Source of the DNA: an uncultured Collinsella sp.
GTDB taxonomy: Bacteria; Actinomycetota; Coriobacteriia; Coriobacteriales; Coriobacteriaceae
Length of the DNA: 64,000 bases
Assembly: GCA_902478545.1 (NCBI GenBank)
Contig: CABSLA010000002.1
Span: 67,149-131,148 of the forward strand
Direction: 5' to 3'
This document shows, piece after piece, positions 1-8,336 of this stretch; position 1 is the first letter of the stretch, and each line of letters opens with the position of its first letter. Under the pieces are notes generated by a model, which saw nothing but the letters and a program-made list of their open reading frames with translations, ran no database searches and was not told where the DNA came from. The translations under genes were made by a program, and so were the position numbers.

Positions 1-39
1 TCACGGTAAGGGCTCTGTTAGCTCAAGCGTATACATAGA

Positions 40-83
40 ACGGGCGTCCTTACGTTGCCCTAAAGCTCGGTAAAGACGCCCGT
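40..83 (-). terminator. Hairpin downstream of the first secreted-protein gene
   Basis: A 9-bp inverted repeat (ACGGGCGTC and GACGCCCGT) lies 28 bases after the stop of the minus-strand gene at 111-887. There is no long T run after it, so it is a weak intrinsic terminator or an mRNA-end hairpin. Confidence 0.4.
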
Positions 84-110
84 CCGCCAAATATCCGTGA
101 TACAGAAAAA

Positions 111-887
111 CTACCAACCGGTGTAGTAGTCGGTGGTTCCGGCAGCGCAGCCGGAGTCATAGACCTTGCAATCACCCTTGGAGCCCGTAAAGGTCGAGCC
201 CTGGGCCATATCGCCCGCGGCAACAACGTAATAGCCGTCGGAATCGCGCCAGAAGCCCTCAGAATCCTGAGTCCATTCGCCCGTGCGATAGTGATAAAGC
301 ACATTGCTGCTGTAATAGGTCTCACGGCGCCCGTTGTAGTTATTGACACCCGCAGAGCGCGTCAGGCCCGATCCGTTCGCGTAGGACGCGGCAGACGCGT
401 AGGACGGAGTGTAACCGGCGTTGTAGTACGAAGCCTGGGCGGCCTCGGCAGCCTCCGCCTCGGCGGCAGCGGCCTCGAGCGCTTCGCGCTTGGCATTCTC
501 AAGCGCAGTGCGCAGCTCATCGAGCTCGGTCGACTTCGCGTCGACCTCCCCCATCGTCAAAAGGCTGCCCGCACCATCGATACAACCCTGCAGCACAGCG
601 CGCTCGTCATCGGTGGCATAGTCACCATACATGTTTAGGATAATCTGAGCGCGCATTTCAAGGGAATCGCGCTTGGCCTCCATCGAGGCGTTCCACTCCT
701 GCATAGAGCCATAACCATCGCCGCGATAATCAACGGGCTGTACCAGCGTCGTCTCGGACGGCGTAGATCCAACCGTATCGGACAGTGTTGCGGCGTGGGC
801 ATCAGTTGCACCGGCGCCCGCCAAAAGTGCCACGGTCAGAGCGGCGGAAAGGGCAGCGGCTTTCGGTTTTCGTGAATCGATCCTCAT
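111..887 (-). CDS. Secreted protein of unknown function with coiled coil
   Basis: A 258-residue protein. The ATG at 887 was chosen because a GGAGG ribosome site lies just upstream and it opens a clear signal peptide: a basic start (MRIDSRKPKAA), a hydrophobic stretch of alanine and leucine, and an AHA-A cleavage site near residue 30. The open frame runs further upstream to 1193, but that part does not look coding. The middle of the mature protein (about residues 60-160) is rich in Ala, Glu and Lys and probably forms a coiled coil. The last 60 residues are rich in Tyr, Gly and Trp with two cysteines, which suggests a small extracellular or wall-facing module. I do not recognise the family and assign no function. 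Confidence 0.75.
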   Translation of the reverse strand: MRIDSRKPKAAALSAALTVALLAGAGATDAHAATLSDTVGSTPSETTLVQPVDYRGDGYGSMQEWNASMEAKRDSLEMRAQIILNMYGDYATDDERAVLQGCIDGAGSLLTMGEVDAKSTELDELRTALENAKREALEAAAAEAEAAEAAQASYYNAGYTPSYASAASYANGSGLTRSAGVNNYNGRRETYYSSNVLYHYRTGEWTQDSEGFWRDSDGYYVVAAGDMAQGSTFTGSKGDCKVYDSGCAAGTTDYYTGW

Positions 888-1098
888 GTAGCTGGAAACC
901 TCCGTAGTGCGTTTTTGCTGCGTTTGAGCTGCGTGTGATTCGATCGCGCTGCATAGTACCTCGAGCAAATCGCGACCTGCGGTTTTACTCAAAAGGCGCA
1001 CGTCAATTGCGTAAAACTCACATCCTCTCAACAGGAGTTTTCCACAACTCGAATGCATAAAGCATGCCAAAAACCCTGTAATAGCGCCCTTCCTATGC

Positions 1099-1139
1099 AA
1101 AAAAGGCGCCTGCGCAACCATTGCTTGCACAGGCGCCTT
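1099..1139 (-). terminator. Intrinsic terminator of metY
   Basis: On the minus strand a 10-bp stem (AAGGCGCCTG with CAGGCGCCTT) around a 17-base loop is followed by a run of T. It starts about 60 bases after the metY stop. The rest of the 888-1199 gap holds only the ribosome site and presumably the promoter of the secreted-protein gene; no convincing -35/-10 pair was found there. Confidence 0.85.
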
Positions 1140-1199
1140 GAGCAGGCATTTTATGCAGTTATACCTATCGAGTCGCAAGGGGTCCTTGCACAAGTCGCC

Positions 1200-2510
1200 T
1201 TACTCGTCCAGCGCGGCGAAGGCCTGCTTCAGATCCCAAATGATGTCCTCGGCGTTCTCGGTACCGATGGAAAGACGGATCGTGGAGGGCGTGATGTTCT
1301 GCTCGGCGAGCTCCTCGGCAGAGAGCTGGGAGTGCGTGGTGGTAGCCGGGTGCACGACGAGCGACTTGACGTCGGCCACGTTGGCGAGCAGCGAGAACAC
1401 CTGCAGATGATCGATGAACTTCCAAGCTGCCTCCTGGCCACCCTTAATCTCAAAGGTGAAGATCGAAGCGCCGCCGTTGGGGAAGTACTTCTGATAGAGC
1501 TCGTGATCGGGGTGCTCAGGCAGGCTCGGGTGGTTCACCTTGGCGACATGGCTGTCACCAGCCAGGAACTCAACGACCTTCTTGGTGTTCTCGACATGGC
1601 GGTCGACGCGCAGCGACAGGGTCTCGGTGCCCTGGAGCAGGACCCAGGCGTTGAACGGGCTGATGCAGGCACCCTCGTCGCGCAGCAGGATGGCGCGGAC
1701 ATAGGTTGCGAAGGCGGCGGGACCGGCAGCCTCGGCAAACGAAACACCATGGTAGGAGGGGTTGGGCTCAGCGATCTGGGCGTACTTTCCGCTCGCCTTC
1801 CAATCGAAGTTACCGCCGTCGACGATCACACCGCCCAGCGAGGTGCCGTGGCCGCCGATGAACTTGGTTGCGGAGTGGACAACGATGTTGGCGCCATGCT
1901 CCAGCGGACGGAACAGATACGGGGTGCCGAAAGTGTTGTCGACGACAACCGGCAGACCGTGCTTCTTGGCGATCTCGGAGATGGCGTCGATGTTGGGGAT
2001 GTCAGAGTTGGGGTTGCCGAGCGTCTCGAGATAGATGACCGTGGTGTTGTCCTTGATGGCACCCTCAACCTCTTCCAGGTTATGAGCATCGACAAACGTG
2101 GTCTCGACGCCAAACTGGGAGAGCGTATGCTCGAGCAGGTTGTAGGAACCACCGTAGATGGTCTTCTGAGCCACCACGTGGTCACCAGCCTGGGCAAGAG
2201 CCTGCAGGGTATAGGTGATGGCAGCAGCGCCGGAGGCGACGGCAAGACCGGCCACGCCACCCTCGAGTGCGGCGATACGGTCCTCGAAGACGCCCTGGGT
2301 GGAGTTGGTCAGACGGCCGTAGATGTTACCGGCGTCGGCAAGACCAAAGCGGTCGGCGGCGTGCTGGGAGTTGCGGAACACATAGCTCGTGGTCTGGTAG
2401 ATAGGCACGGCGCGGGAGTCGGATGCGGGGTCGGCGCTCTCCTGGCCAACATGAAGCTGCAGGGTATCGAAACCAAAGGTGTGCTCGGGGTTGTTGATGA
2501 ACTGGCTCAT
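1200..2510 (-). CDS. metY: O-acetylhomoserine sulfhydrylase (MetY family)
   Basis: A 436-residue PLP enzyme of the Cys/Met metabolism family, expected to make homocysteine from O-acetylhomoserine and sulfide in the cytoplasm. The PLP-binding lysine is K216 in the motif SATKFIGGHG, and the long form with the insert after residue 230 is typical of MetY rather than cystathionine gamma-synthase. The ATG at 2510 has AAGGAG at good spacing; the longer frame to 2576 has no ribosome site. It is transcribed from a strong promoter at 2696-2724 with a leader of about 180 bases that contains a candidate 17-codon peptide. The divergent LysR gene is its probable regulator, which is inferred from position only. 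Confidence 0.93.
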   Translation of the reverse strand: MSQFINNPEHTFGFDTLQLHVGQESADPASDSRAVPIYQTTSYVFRNSQHAADRFGLADAGNIYGRLTNSTQGVFEDRIAALEGGVAGLAVASGAAAITYTLQALAQAGDHVVAQKTIYGGSYNLLEHTLSQFGVETTFVDAHNLEEVEGAIKDNTTVIYLETLGNPNSDIPNIDAISEIAKKHGLPVVVDNTFGTPYLFRPLEHGANIVVHSATKFIGGHGTSLGGVIVDGGNFDWKASGKYAQIAEPNPSYHGVSFAEAAGPAAFATYVRAILLRDEGACISPFNAWVLLQGTETLSLRVDRHVENTKKVVEFLAGDSHVAKVNHPSLPEHPDHELYQKYFPNGGASIFTFEIKGGQEAAWKFIDHLQVFSLLANVADVKSLVVHPATTTHSQLSAEELAEQNITPSTIRLSIGTENAEDIIWDLKQAFAALDE

Positions 2511-2572
2511 GATGATCTCCTTGATCGAACGAAAGTAAATAAATAAGAGAAGAGTAAGTCGCTGTCTCCTGA

Positions 2573-2626
2573 TCACGCCAACGGGCGCAAACAGGAGCCC
2601 GGCATTCGTCTTGGCAAGCAGTTCAT
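2573..2626 (-). CDS. Candidate leader peptide upstream of metY
   Basis: In the metY leader the reading frame MNCLPRRMPGSCLRPLA (17 codons, TGA stop) is preceded by a strong ribosome site, GGGAGGA, five bases before its ATG. It holds two cysteines and two methionines. Cysteine-containing upstream frames control sulfur genes by attenuation in some actinobacteria; whether this one does so is inference. It is too short to judge by codon use. Confidence 0.35.
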   Translation of the reverse strand: MNCLPRRMPGSCLRPLA

Positions 2627-2695
2627 ATGCGGTCCTCCCTTTGACATCCCGGTTCCGTGGTCGGCTTAATTACCTACCACCTTTGTGTGTTTTGA

Positions 2696-2724
2696 ATAGT
2701 ACGAGCATTGTTTCGCTTGGTCAA
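2696..2724 (-). promoter_or_regulatory. Sigma-70-type promoter of metY
   Basis: On the minus strand TTGACC (2719-2724) and TACTAT (2696-2701) are separated by exactly 17 bases. Transcription should start near 2689, giving a leader of about 180 bases before metY. Confidence 0.75.
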
Positions 2725-2759
2725 TCACTTAAAAGCGCTAACCTGTTATCGGTTTTTTA

Positions 2760-2769
2760 GATAGCTATC
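2760..2769. promoter_or_regulatory. 10-bp palindrome between metY and the LysR gene
   Basis: GATAGCTATC is a perfect palindrome 16 bases before the LysR start codon and about 35 bases upstream of the metY -35. It could be an operator for autoregulation by the LysR protein, but its sequence does not prove this. Confidence 0.3.
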
Positions 2770-2785
2770 GAAAGGACGGGCACCG

Positions 2786-3688
2786 ATGACCCTCCAGCAG
2801 CTTCGTTTTCTGATCGCCGTGGCAGAGTCCGGCTCAATCAACGCCGCAGCTCAGCGCCTCTATACCGCTCAGTCCAACATCTCAAACGCCGTCAAAAGCC
2901 TAGAACAAGAGCTCCATCTGGAGATCTTTACGCGCTCCAGCCGCGGCGTCACGCTCACCAACGACGGCACCGAGCTTTTGGGCTATGCGCGCCAGGTCGT
3001 AGAGCAGGCCGACATGCTCGAGGCACGCTACGAGGACGGTGGCACCCCGCAAGCCCGCCTCGCCATTTCCGCCCAGCACTACGCCTTTTCGGTCGAGGCC
3101 TTTGTCAACGTAGTCGAGCGCTGCCGCGACAGCAAGTTCGAGTTCATCATGCGCGAGACCACCACATCGCAGATCATCGATGACGTCCGTGCGTTTCGCA
3201 GCGATATCGGCATTCTGTATCTGGATGACTTTAACGCCCGCGTTCTGCAGAAGGCCTTCGCCGATGCCCGCGCAAGCTTCCATCCCCTATTCGACGCGAC
3301 GGTCCACGTCTTCGTTAGCGAGCGCCACCCGCTCGCACGCCGCCCGCAACTGTCCCTTGCCGACCTCACGCCCTATACGCGCTACAGCTTTGAGCAGGGA
3401 ACCTCAAACTCCTTCTATTACGCCGAGGAACCTTTTAGCTGTATCCCTTGCGACCGCAACATACGAATCTCAGACCGCGGAACACTTACTAACTTACTTA
3501 TCACGTCGAACGGTTACACCCTGTCGACCGGTGTCCTCTCCAATGAAATGCAATGGGGCATGGCATCGATCCCGCTAGCAGACGCCCCAACGATGCACGT
3601 TGGCTACATCATGCACGACGAGCGCAAGCCCTCTCTCCTCTTGCAGCAATACCTCGACGAGCTCAACCGCATCATCCATGCCAACTAA
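2786..3688 (+). CDS. LysR-family transcriptional regulator
   Basis: A 300-residue protein, normal for the family. Residues 1-60 form the winged helix-turn-helix (MTLQQLRFLIAVAESGSINAAA at the start), followed by a linker helix and an effector-binding domain of two alpha/beta lobes from about residue 90. The start has AAAGGA upstream. It is divergent from metY across a 275-base spacer, the usual layout for a LysR protein controlling the opposite gene, so control of methionine or cysteine synthesis is plausible. The effector cannot be read from the sequence. Confidence 0.92.
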   Translation: MTLQQLRFLIAVAESGSINAAAQRLYTAQSNISNAVKSLEQELHLEIFTRSSRGVTLTNDGTELLGYARQVVEQADMLEARYEDGGTPQARLAISAQHYAFSVEAFVNVVERCRDSKFEFIMRETTTSQIIDDVRAFRSDIGILYLDDFNARVLQKAFADARASFHPLFDATVHVFVSERHPLARRPQLSLADLTPYTRYSFEQGTSNSFYYAEEPFSCIPCDRNIRISDRGTLTNLLITSNGYTLSTGVLSNEMQWGMASIPLADAPTMHVGYIMHDERKPSLLLQQYLDELNRIIHAN

Positions 3689-3787
3689 CAGTCGGAAGAC
3701 GGGGTAGAAATCGTAGATTGCTGGCCCCCGGCGGGCATGGCGCTACAATGGTCACTCACATGAAATGCACTCAACGAAAGGAAGCCC

Positions 3788-4273
3788 GTGAAGGTCATCA
3801 TCTACACCGACGGCTCGGCCCGATCAAATCCGGGACGCGGCGGCTACGGCGCCGTGCTCAAATACACCAACCCCGCCGGCAAGACCTTCACCTCCGAGCT
3901 TTCGCGCGGCTACGCCAAGACCACCAACAACCGCATGGAACTCATGGCGGTCATCGTGGCGCTCGAGGCGCTCAACCGCCCTTGCGAGGTCGAAGTCCAT
4001 TCCGATTCGCAGTATGTCGTCAACGCCTTTAACAAGCACTGGATCGACGGCTGGAAAAAGCGCGGATGGAAAACCGCCAACAAGCAACCCGTCAAGAACC
4101 GCGACCTGTGGGAGCGCCTACTCACCGCCAAAAGCAAGCACAAGGTTGAGTTCATCTGGGTTAAGGGTCACGCCGGTCACGAGCTCAACGAGCGCTGCGA
4201 TGAGCTCGCCACCACGGCGGCCGACGGCAGCAACCTCGATATCGACGCCGGCTTTAACGAGAGCGACCTGTAA
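3788..4273 (+). CDS. rnhA: Ribonuclease HI
   Basis: A 161-residue endonuclease that cuts the RNA strand of RNA-DNA hybrids. All four metal-binding acids are present: D8 (YTDGS), E51 (NNRMEL), D73 (HSDSQ) and D138 (ERCDEL), together with the flexible-loop histidine in KGHAGH. The start is GTG at 3788 with AAAGGA upstream, which fits the conserved beginning of the family. A TACAAT -10-like hexamer lies about 50 bases upstream, but no good -35 was found. Confidence 0.96.
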   Translation: MKVIIYTDGSARSNPGRGGYGAVLKYTNPAGKTFTSELSRGYAKTTNNRMELMAVIVALEALNRPCEVEVHSDSQYVVNAFNKHWIDGWKKRGWKTANKQPVKNRDLWERLLTAKSKHKVEFIWVKGHAGHELNERCDELATTAADGSNLDIDAGFNESDL

Positions 4274-4346
4274 TAGCGTTTTCGCGCAGCTTTATATCCC
4301 CACGCGCTACACTCATCCTGTAGACCAAACAACGCAAGGGGGACGT

Positions 4347-5453
4347 ATGCTGCGCATCGCGACCATCGGCACATCCATGATCACCGACGACTTTATCCAA
4401 GTCGTCAACGCCAACGACCAAGCCGCGTTTGTGGGCACGCTTTCACGCGACGCCAATCGCGGTACTGCCTTTACCGCCGAGCGCGGTGGCGAGCGAAACT
4501 TTACGTCACTCGATGAGCTTGCGGCAGCCGTCGACGTCGACGCCGTCTATATCGGCAGCCCTAACGCACTTCACTACGAGCAGGCCCTTGCCTGCATCGC
4601 CGGTGGCAAGCACGTCATCGTCGAGAAACCCTTCTGCGCCACCGAAGCGCAGGCGCTGGAAGTCTTCCGCGCTGCCGAGGCAGCAGGTGTCGTGGCCCTC
4701 GAGGCCATGCGTCCCCTCCACGATCCCGCCTTCCACGCCATCGAGGACGCCCTGGGCGAGATCGCCCCCATCCGCCGCGCCTCATTGCGCTTTGGCAAGT
4801 ATTCCTCGCGCTACAACGAGATTCTCGCGGGACGCGCCACCAATATCTTCGACTGCAATATGGCATCGGGTTCCCTCATGGACATTGGCGTCTACACCGT
4901 CGAGCCCATGGTCGAGATTTTCGGCATGCCCTCCGGCCTTACGAGCATGACTACTCTGCTCGACCCCACCACGCGACAGCTCACGCACGGCCCCATCGAC
5001 GGCTGCGGTTCCATCCTCGCCAGCTACGGCGGTGGCCGCATCTCCGTCGAGCTCGCGCACTCTAAAATTACGAATGACCTGCTGCCCTCGCAGATAGAAG
5101 GCGAGCGTGGCACTATCCAGATCGACCATCTGTCCACGCCCCGCAACGTCCGCATCGACTATCGCGGCGACGTCGTACGCGGCTCGGCGACCGAGGCACC
5201 GCGCGAACAGGACGAGAACGGCCGCGTGCTCGACCTGCCCAAATCGAGCAACACTATGGAATACGAACTCACAGACTTTATCACCGCCATCGGCGGCATC
5301 GATAACGTTAAGGAAGAGATTTGGGAGACCCCGGCGGGACGCCACGAGCTTGGCCACTACCGCGATGTCACGCTCGTCTCACTGCGCATCATGGATGCCG
5401 TGCGCCAGCAGGCCGGCATTACTTTCCCGGCCGACGCAGGCAAGCAGGCATAG
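4347..5453 (+). CDS. Gfo/Idh/MocA-family oxidoreductase
   Basis: A 368-residue NAD(P)-dependent dehydrogenase. The Rossmann fold opens at residue 1 (RIATIGTSMI, a variant of the usual GxGxxG), and the family motif EKPF is at residues 93-96. The C-terminal alpha/beta domain follows from about residue 125. The ATG at 4347 follows AAGGGGG; the open frame continues upstream into rnhA but is not coding there. The acylphosphatase gene starts three bases after its stop, so the two are co-transcribed. The substrate is likely a sugar or cyclitol, but nothing here identifies it. Confidence 0.9.
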   Translation: MLRIATIGTSMITDDFIQVVNANDQAAFVGTLSRDANRGTAFTAERGGERNFTSLDELAAAVDVDAVYIGSPNALHYEQALACIAGGKHVIVEKPFCATEAQALEVFRAAEAAGVVALEAMRPLHDPAFHAIEDALGEIAPIRRASLRFGKYSSRYNEILAGRATNIFDCNMASGSLMDIGVYTVEPMVEIFGMPSGLTSMTTLLDPTTRQLTHGPIDGCGSILASYGGGRISVELAHSKITNDLLPSQIEGERGTIQIDHLSTPRNVRIDYRGDVVRGSATEAPREQDENGRVLDLPKSSNTMEYELTDFITAIGGIDNVKEEIWETPAGRHELGHYRDVTLVSLRIMDAVRQQAGITFPADAGKQA

Positions 5454-5455
5454 CG

Positions 5456-5866
5456 ATGGGCCTCTTCGATACGTTCTTCTCCAGCGTCACCGGCGGCAGT
5501 CGAGAGCCTCAAAAACCATCAAACGTCGAGCTCGAGCTGCGCCGCAGGCTTACCGTACTCGCAAGCGACGAGGCCACTCAAGACACTCCCCTGCGCTATT
5601 TCCTGCACTGGACGGGGCAAGTCCAAGGCGTTGGTTTTCGCTTTACCAACACCAACCTCGCGCAGGCACGCTCCCTCACCGGCTGGGTGCGTAACATGGA
5701 AGACGGCTCAGTCGAGATGGAGATACAGGGAGCTCCGGCAAACATCCTATCTCATCTCGAGGCGCTTCATGCCTCCTACGAGTGCATGGGAACGCGTTTT
5801 CGCCTCGTAGACGCCCAGGCCCGAGCCCCACTTGCCAATGAAGACGGTTTCAGTCCTCATTATTAG
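5456..5866 (+). CDS. acyP: Acylphosphatase with N-terminal extension
   Basis: A 136-residue protein. Residues 46-136 form an acylphosphatase domain with the catalytic arginine R62 in VQGVGFR and asparagine N80 in WVRNMEDG. It should hydrolyse carboxyl-phosphate bonds in small acyl phosphates. The first 45 residues are an extension absent from the usual 90-residue enzyme; they begin with an amphipathic MGLFDTFFSS and then a charged stretch. The start is two bases after the oxidoreductase stop, and translation is probably coupled. Confidence 0.88.
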   Translation: MGLFDTFFSSVTGGSREPQKPSNVELELRRRLTVLASDEATQDTPLRYFLHWTGQVQGVGFRFTNTNLAQARSLTGWVRNMEDGSVEMEIQGAPANILSHLEALHASYECMGTRFRLVDAQARAPLANEDGFSPHY

Positions 5867-5927
5867 TATTGTGTGTTAAATACGGTATCATTTACCTACG
5901 ACCGTTAATAGAAAAGAGGCGAGGCGC

Positions 5928-6308
5928 ATGGCGGTGCAAAGAAGGAATACCAGGCAGCGAAAGCTGGTTCTTGACGTCGTGCGCCAAAGTTATAACCATC
6001 CCACCGCCGACGAAATCTACAACGCCGTGCGCGAACAGGATGACAAGATCAGCCGCGGCACGGTCTACCGCAACCTCAATCTCTTGGCAGATGCCGGAGA
6101 AATCCTCTCGATCAAGACGCCGGGCGGGAGTCGCTTTGATCGCACCATCGAGCCGCACGCACATATCATCTGCACCTCGTGCAGCCGCGTCATCGACGTG
6201 CCGCTCCCCTTCGATGCCCAGCTCGACGCCGAGGCGTCCAAGCAAATCGGTTGGCACGTCACGTCGCACTACACCATCTTCGAGGGTCTCTGCCCCGACT
6301 GCCGGTAG
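5928..6308 (+). CDS. Fur-family metal or peroxide repressor
   Basis: A 126-residue dimeric DNA-binding repressor. The winged helix covers residues 5-75 (recognition helix around SRGTVYRNL) and the dimerisation domain follows. A structural zinc site is clear: C82-x2-C85 and C122-x2-C125. The regulatory-site residues include H77 and H79 in EPHAHI. Fur, PerR and Zur cannot be separated with confidence; absence of a neighbouring metal transporter does not help. The A/T-rich spacer before the gene could hold a self-regulating box, but no textbook site is visible. Confidence 0.92.
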   Translation: MAVQRRNTRQRKLVLDVVRQSYNHPTADEIYNAVREQDDKISRGTVYRNLNLLADAGEILSIKTPGGSRFDRTIEPHAHIICTSCSRVIDVPLPFDAQLDAEASKQIGWHVTSHYTIFEGLCPDCR

Positions 6309-6323
6309 ATGTTTGGGGCATGC

Positions 6324-7121
6324 CTACTCGGCAAGTAGACGACGCAGTTCTTCTTCGACCGTGCGCACGTAGCGGACGCGGTCGTTGATGCCACGCATAG
6401 AGGGGTTGCAGCTCTCCATCAGATAGGGATGGCCCACGACGTTGAGCATGTCGCGGTCGTTTTCGTTATCGCCAAACGCCATCATCTCATCGGGCGAAAT
6501 ACCCAGGGCACGACCGTAGTCGGCAAGCGCGGAGCCCTTGCCCGAACCGAAACCGATAAAGTCCGTCCATTCGGTTCCCGACGTCATCACGTCAACACGG
6601 TCGCTAAAGAGGCGCTCGAAATACTCCAGGGCCGCCGGCTGATCCACCTCGGGCGTCTGGAAGGCGATCTTAATGACGTCCTCGTCGATGTCCTCGGGGC
6701 GGTCGACCACCGCCACATCGCAGTGGACCTCATAGCGCAAATGGTCGACGAACGCATCGTTGCCGCTCATGGTGTAGAGGTGTCCCTCACACGAAAGGGT
6801 CACGTCGGCATGGGGATACGCAACCACGGCATTCGCGATATCCATAGCAAGACTACGCTCCATGGAGCGCTTGACAACGGCACGCCCCTCGCTCATCACC
6901 AGGGCTCCGTTCTCGCATACATAGGCGAGCTCATCGGCCACCGGGGTAAACAGATAGCGCAAGCTCGCATATTGACGACCGCTCGCCGGCATAAACACGA
7001 TACCGCGACGATGCAGTTCATCGATGAGCTCAAAGGCCTCGGAACGCGGCTCGCGCTCCCCCCGATGCAGCAACGTGCCGTCCAAATCGCATGCAATCAG
7101 CTTGATTCCCTCAAGACCCAT
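6324..7121 (-). CDS. Cof-type HAD phosphatase
   Basis: A 265-residue haloacid dehalogenase-superfamily phosphatase of the Cof type. Motif I is ACDLDGTLL (nucleophile D12, acid D14), and the later motifs appear in KGSALADYG and FGDNENDRDML. A large cap domain between residues 85 and 195 sets substrate choice, which is probably a sugar phosphate or cofactor phosphate. The ATG at 7121 follows GGGGGAAAG; an in-frame TTG lies 15 bases upstream. It is convergent with the Fur-family gene, with only 15 bases between stops. Confidence 0.9.
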   Translation of the reverse strand: MGLEGIKLIACDLDGTLLHRGEREPRSEAFELIDELHRRGIVFMPASGRQYASLRYLFTPVADELAYVCENGALVMSEGRAVVKRSMERSLAMDIANAVVAYPHADVTLSCEGHLYTMSGNDAFVDHLRYEVHCDVAVVDRPEDIDEDVIKIAFQTPEVDQPAALEYFERLFSDRVDVMTSGTEWTDFIGFGSGKGSALADYGRALGISPDEMMAFGDNENDRDMLNVVGHPYLMESCNPSMRGINDRVRYVRTVEEELRRLLAE

Positions 7122-7150
7122 ATGCTTTCCCCCCAAAGCACCTCATCAAC

Positions 7151-7195
7151 AGTAAGACGGACTTTGAATAGCTGCCTCTCAAAGTCCGTCTTACT
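7151..7195 (-). terminator. 17-bp perfect hairpin after the UreE-like gene
   Basis: A perfect 17-bp inverted repeat (7151-7167 with 7179-7195) with an 11-base loop begins 11 bases after the stop of the gene at 7206-7784. No T run follows, so it may stabilise the mRNA end or stop transcription with help from Rho. Confidence 0.6.
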
Positions 7196-7205
7196 CATAC
7201 GCACG

Positions 7206-7784
7206 TTAACCGCGCGCCTTTTTTACGATCGTAAAGTCGGGAGCCATACTCACAACGGCATCCGCCGCACTCGACGCAAAGCGCCGATCCGCATCGAGTT
7301 CACGGGTAACCACCGAGAGCCAAACGCCCTCGACGCCCCGGAGCATGCGGCCCAAAACAGGCTGCACCGGCGTATACATGCGCACGGTATACTCGTCCGA
7401 ATCGCCTCGGAAAAGCGGCGCGTGCATATTGCCGATCTCCCAGCACGCATGCGCGAGCGCAATCGGGTCCATGCGGTCGACTTCGACCAAATAAACCTCG
7501 GCACTGCGCAGGCGCACGACAACCGCCACGGGCACCATGCCCGAACGGTCGATGGCGAGCACATCGCCATCGGCAAGGCGATCGCCATCGGCAGCGCCCA
7601 GCCGAATATCGACCGTACGCCCCAGCTCCGTCACGCCCACAAATGTGCGGGCATCGGCCTGGTCCCAATCGAGTAGTAGCTCATCGACCTCAAAGACACC
7701 GCCCAGCTCCCGGCGAAGCAAAAGCTCATAGGACGGGTCGTTGAGATTTCCGAGACACGCTGTCGAAACCAGATTCACAGGCAT
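7206..7784 (-). CDS. UreE-like nickel metallochaperone (orphan)
   Basis: A 192-residue protein whose central part matches UreE. The stretch around residues 106-124 (MDPIALAHACWEIGNMHAPL) parallels the UreE segment that holds the metal-binding histidine, here H121. The second His pair of classical UreE, about 15 residues later, is replaced (MYTPVQPVL), and there is no His-rich tail. No urease genes are in the window. The gene starts three bases after the stop of the SlyD-like FKBP, with GAGG inside that gene, so translation is coupled. Delivery of nickel to another enzyme such as hydrogenase or glyoxalase is possible but inferred. Confidence 0.72.
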   Translation of the reverse strand: MPVNLVSTACLGNLNDPSYELLLRRELGGVFEVDELLLDWDQADARTFVGVTELGRTVDIRLGAADGDRLADGDVLAIDRSGMVPVAVVVRLRSAEVYLVEVDRMDPIALAHACWEIGNMHAPLFRGDSDEYTVRMYTPVQPVLGRMLRGVEGVWLSVVTRELDADRRFASSAADAVVSMAPDFTIVKKARG

Positions 7785-7787
7785 AGC

Positions 7788-8216
7788 CTAGTCCTCGACC
7801 TCGACGAGCTCGATATCAAAGTTGAGGTCCTTGCCGGCAAGCTCGTGGTTGGCATCGAGCGTCACGGCCTCGGGCGTTACGTCGATGACGACGGCGGGGA
7901 CGGGCATGCCGCTCGGCGTGGACAGGAAGAGCTTCATGCCCTTCTCGATCTGCTCGATGTTGGGAACCTGCTCGGCCGGGAAGGTAATAACCATCTCGGG
8001 ATTGTGCTCGCCGTAGGCATCGGCAGCAGGAATGTGCACGGTCTTCTTCTCGCCCACCTGCATGTCGACAACAGCGGCGTCGAAGCCCTTGATCATCTGA
8101 CCGGCGCCGCAGGTGAACTCCAGCGGCTCGCCGCGATCGTAGGAGCTATCGAACTGCGTGCCGTCGTCGAGCGTGCCGCGATAATGAGTCTTGACCTTCT
8201 TGCCCTGGTTGGACAT
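7788..8216 (-). CDS. SlyD-like FKBP peptidyl-prolyl isomerase
   Basis: A 142-residue cytoplasmic isomerase. The FKBP core is split by an insert-in-flap domain (about residues 70-125: PAADAYGEHNPEMV onward), as in SlyD. The His- and Cys-rich metal-binding tail of E. coli SlyD is missing, and the protein ends in VELVEVED-like acidic sequence. The ATG at 8216 has GGAGG at good spacing; the frame upstream is spurious. SlyD assists nickel insertion in E. coli, so its pairing with a UreE-like gene is notable. Confidence 0.9.
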   Translation of the reverse strand: MSNQGKKVKTHYRGTLDDGTQFDSSYDRGEPLEFTCGAGQMIKGFDAAVVDMQVGEKKTVHIPAADAYGEHNPEMVITFPAEQVPNIEQIEKGMKLFLSTPSGMPVPAVVIDVTPEAVTLDANHELAGKDLNFDIELVEVED

Positions 8217-8336
8217 GGTAACCTCCGTGATAAGGGCGGCGCACAACGCGGGCCGCCGTGAACATATGGCGCTAACTATACCCTAGTCATACAATTCAAT
8301 GACAGTTTGCAAAGAAACGCTGCAACCGGAGGAACC

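Noticed and set aside
1029..1037. A TTTTCCACA string resembling a DnaA box
   Set aside because: A single imperfect 9-mer with no cluster, no dnaA or dnaN nearby and no A/T-rich unwinding zone.
5866..5927. A Fur/PerR box before the Fur-family gene
   Set aside because: The spacer is A/T-rich and has a rough AAAT...ATTT symmetry, but it does not match a known box well enough to call.
7791..8261. Antisense open frames over the FKBP gene
   Set aside because: They mirror the real gene and have no independent support.
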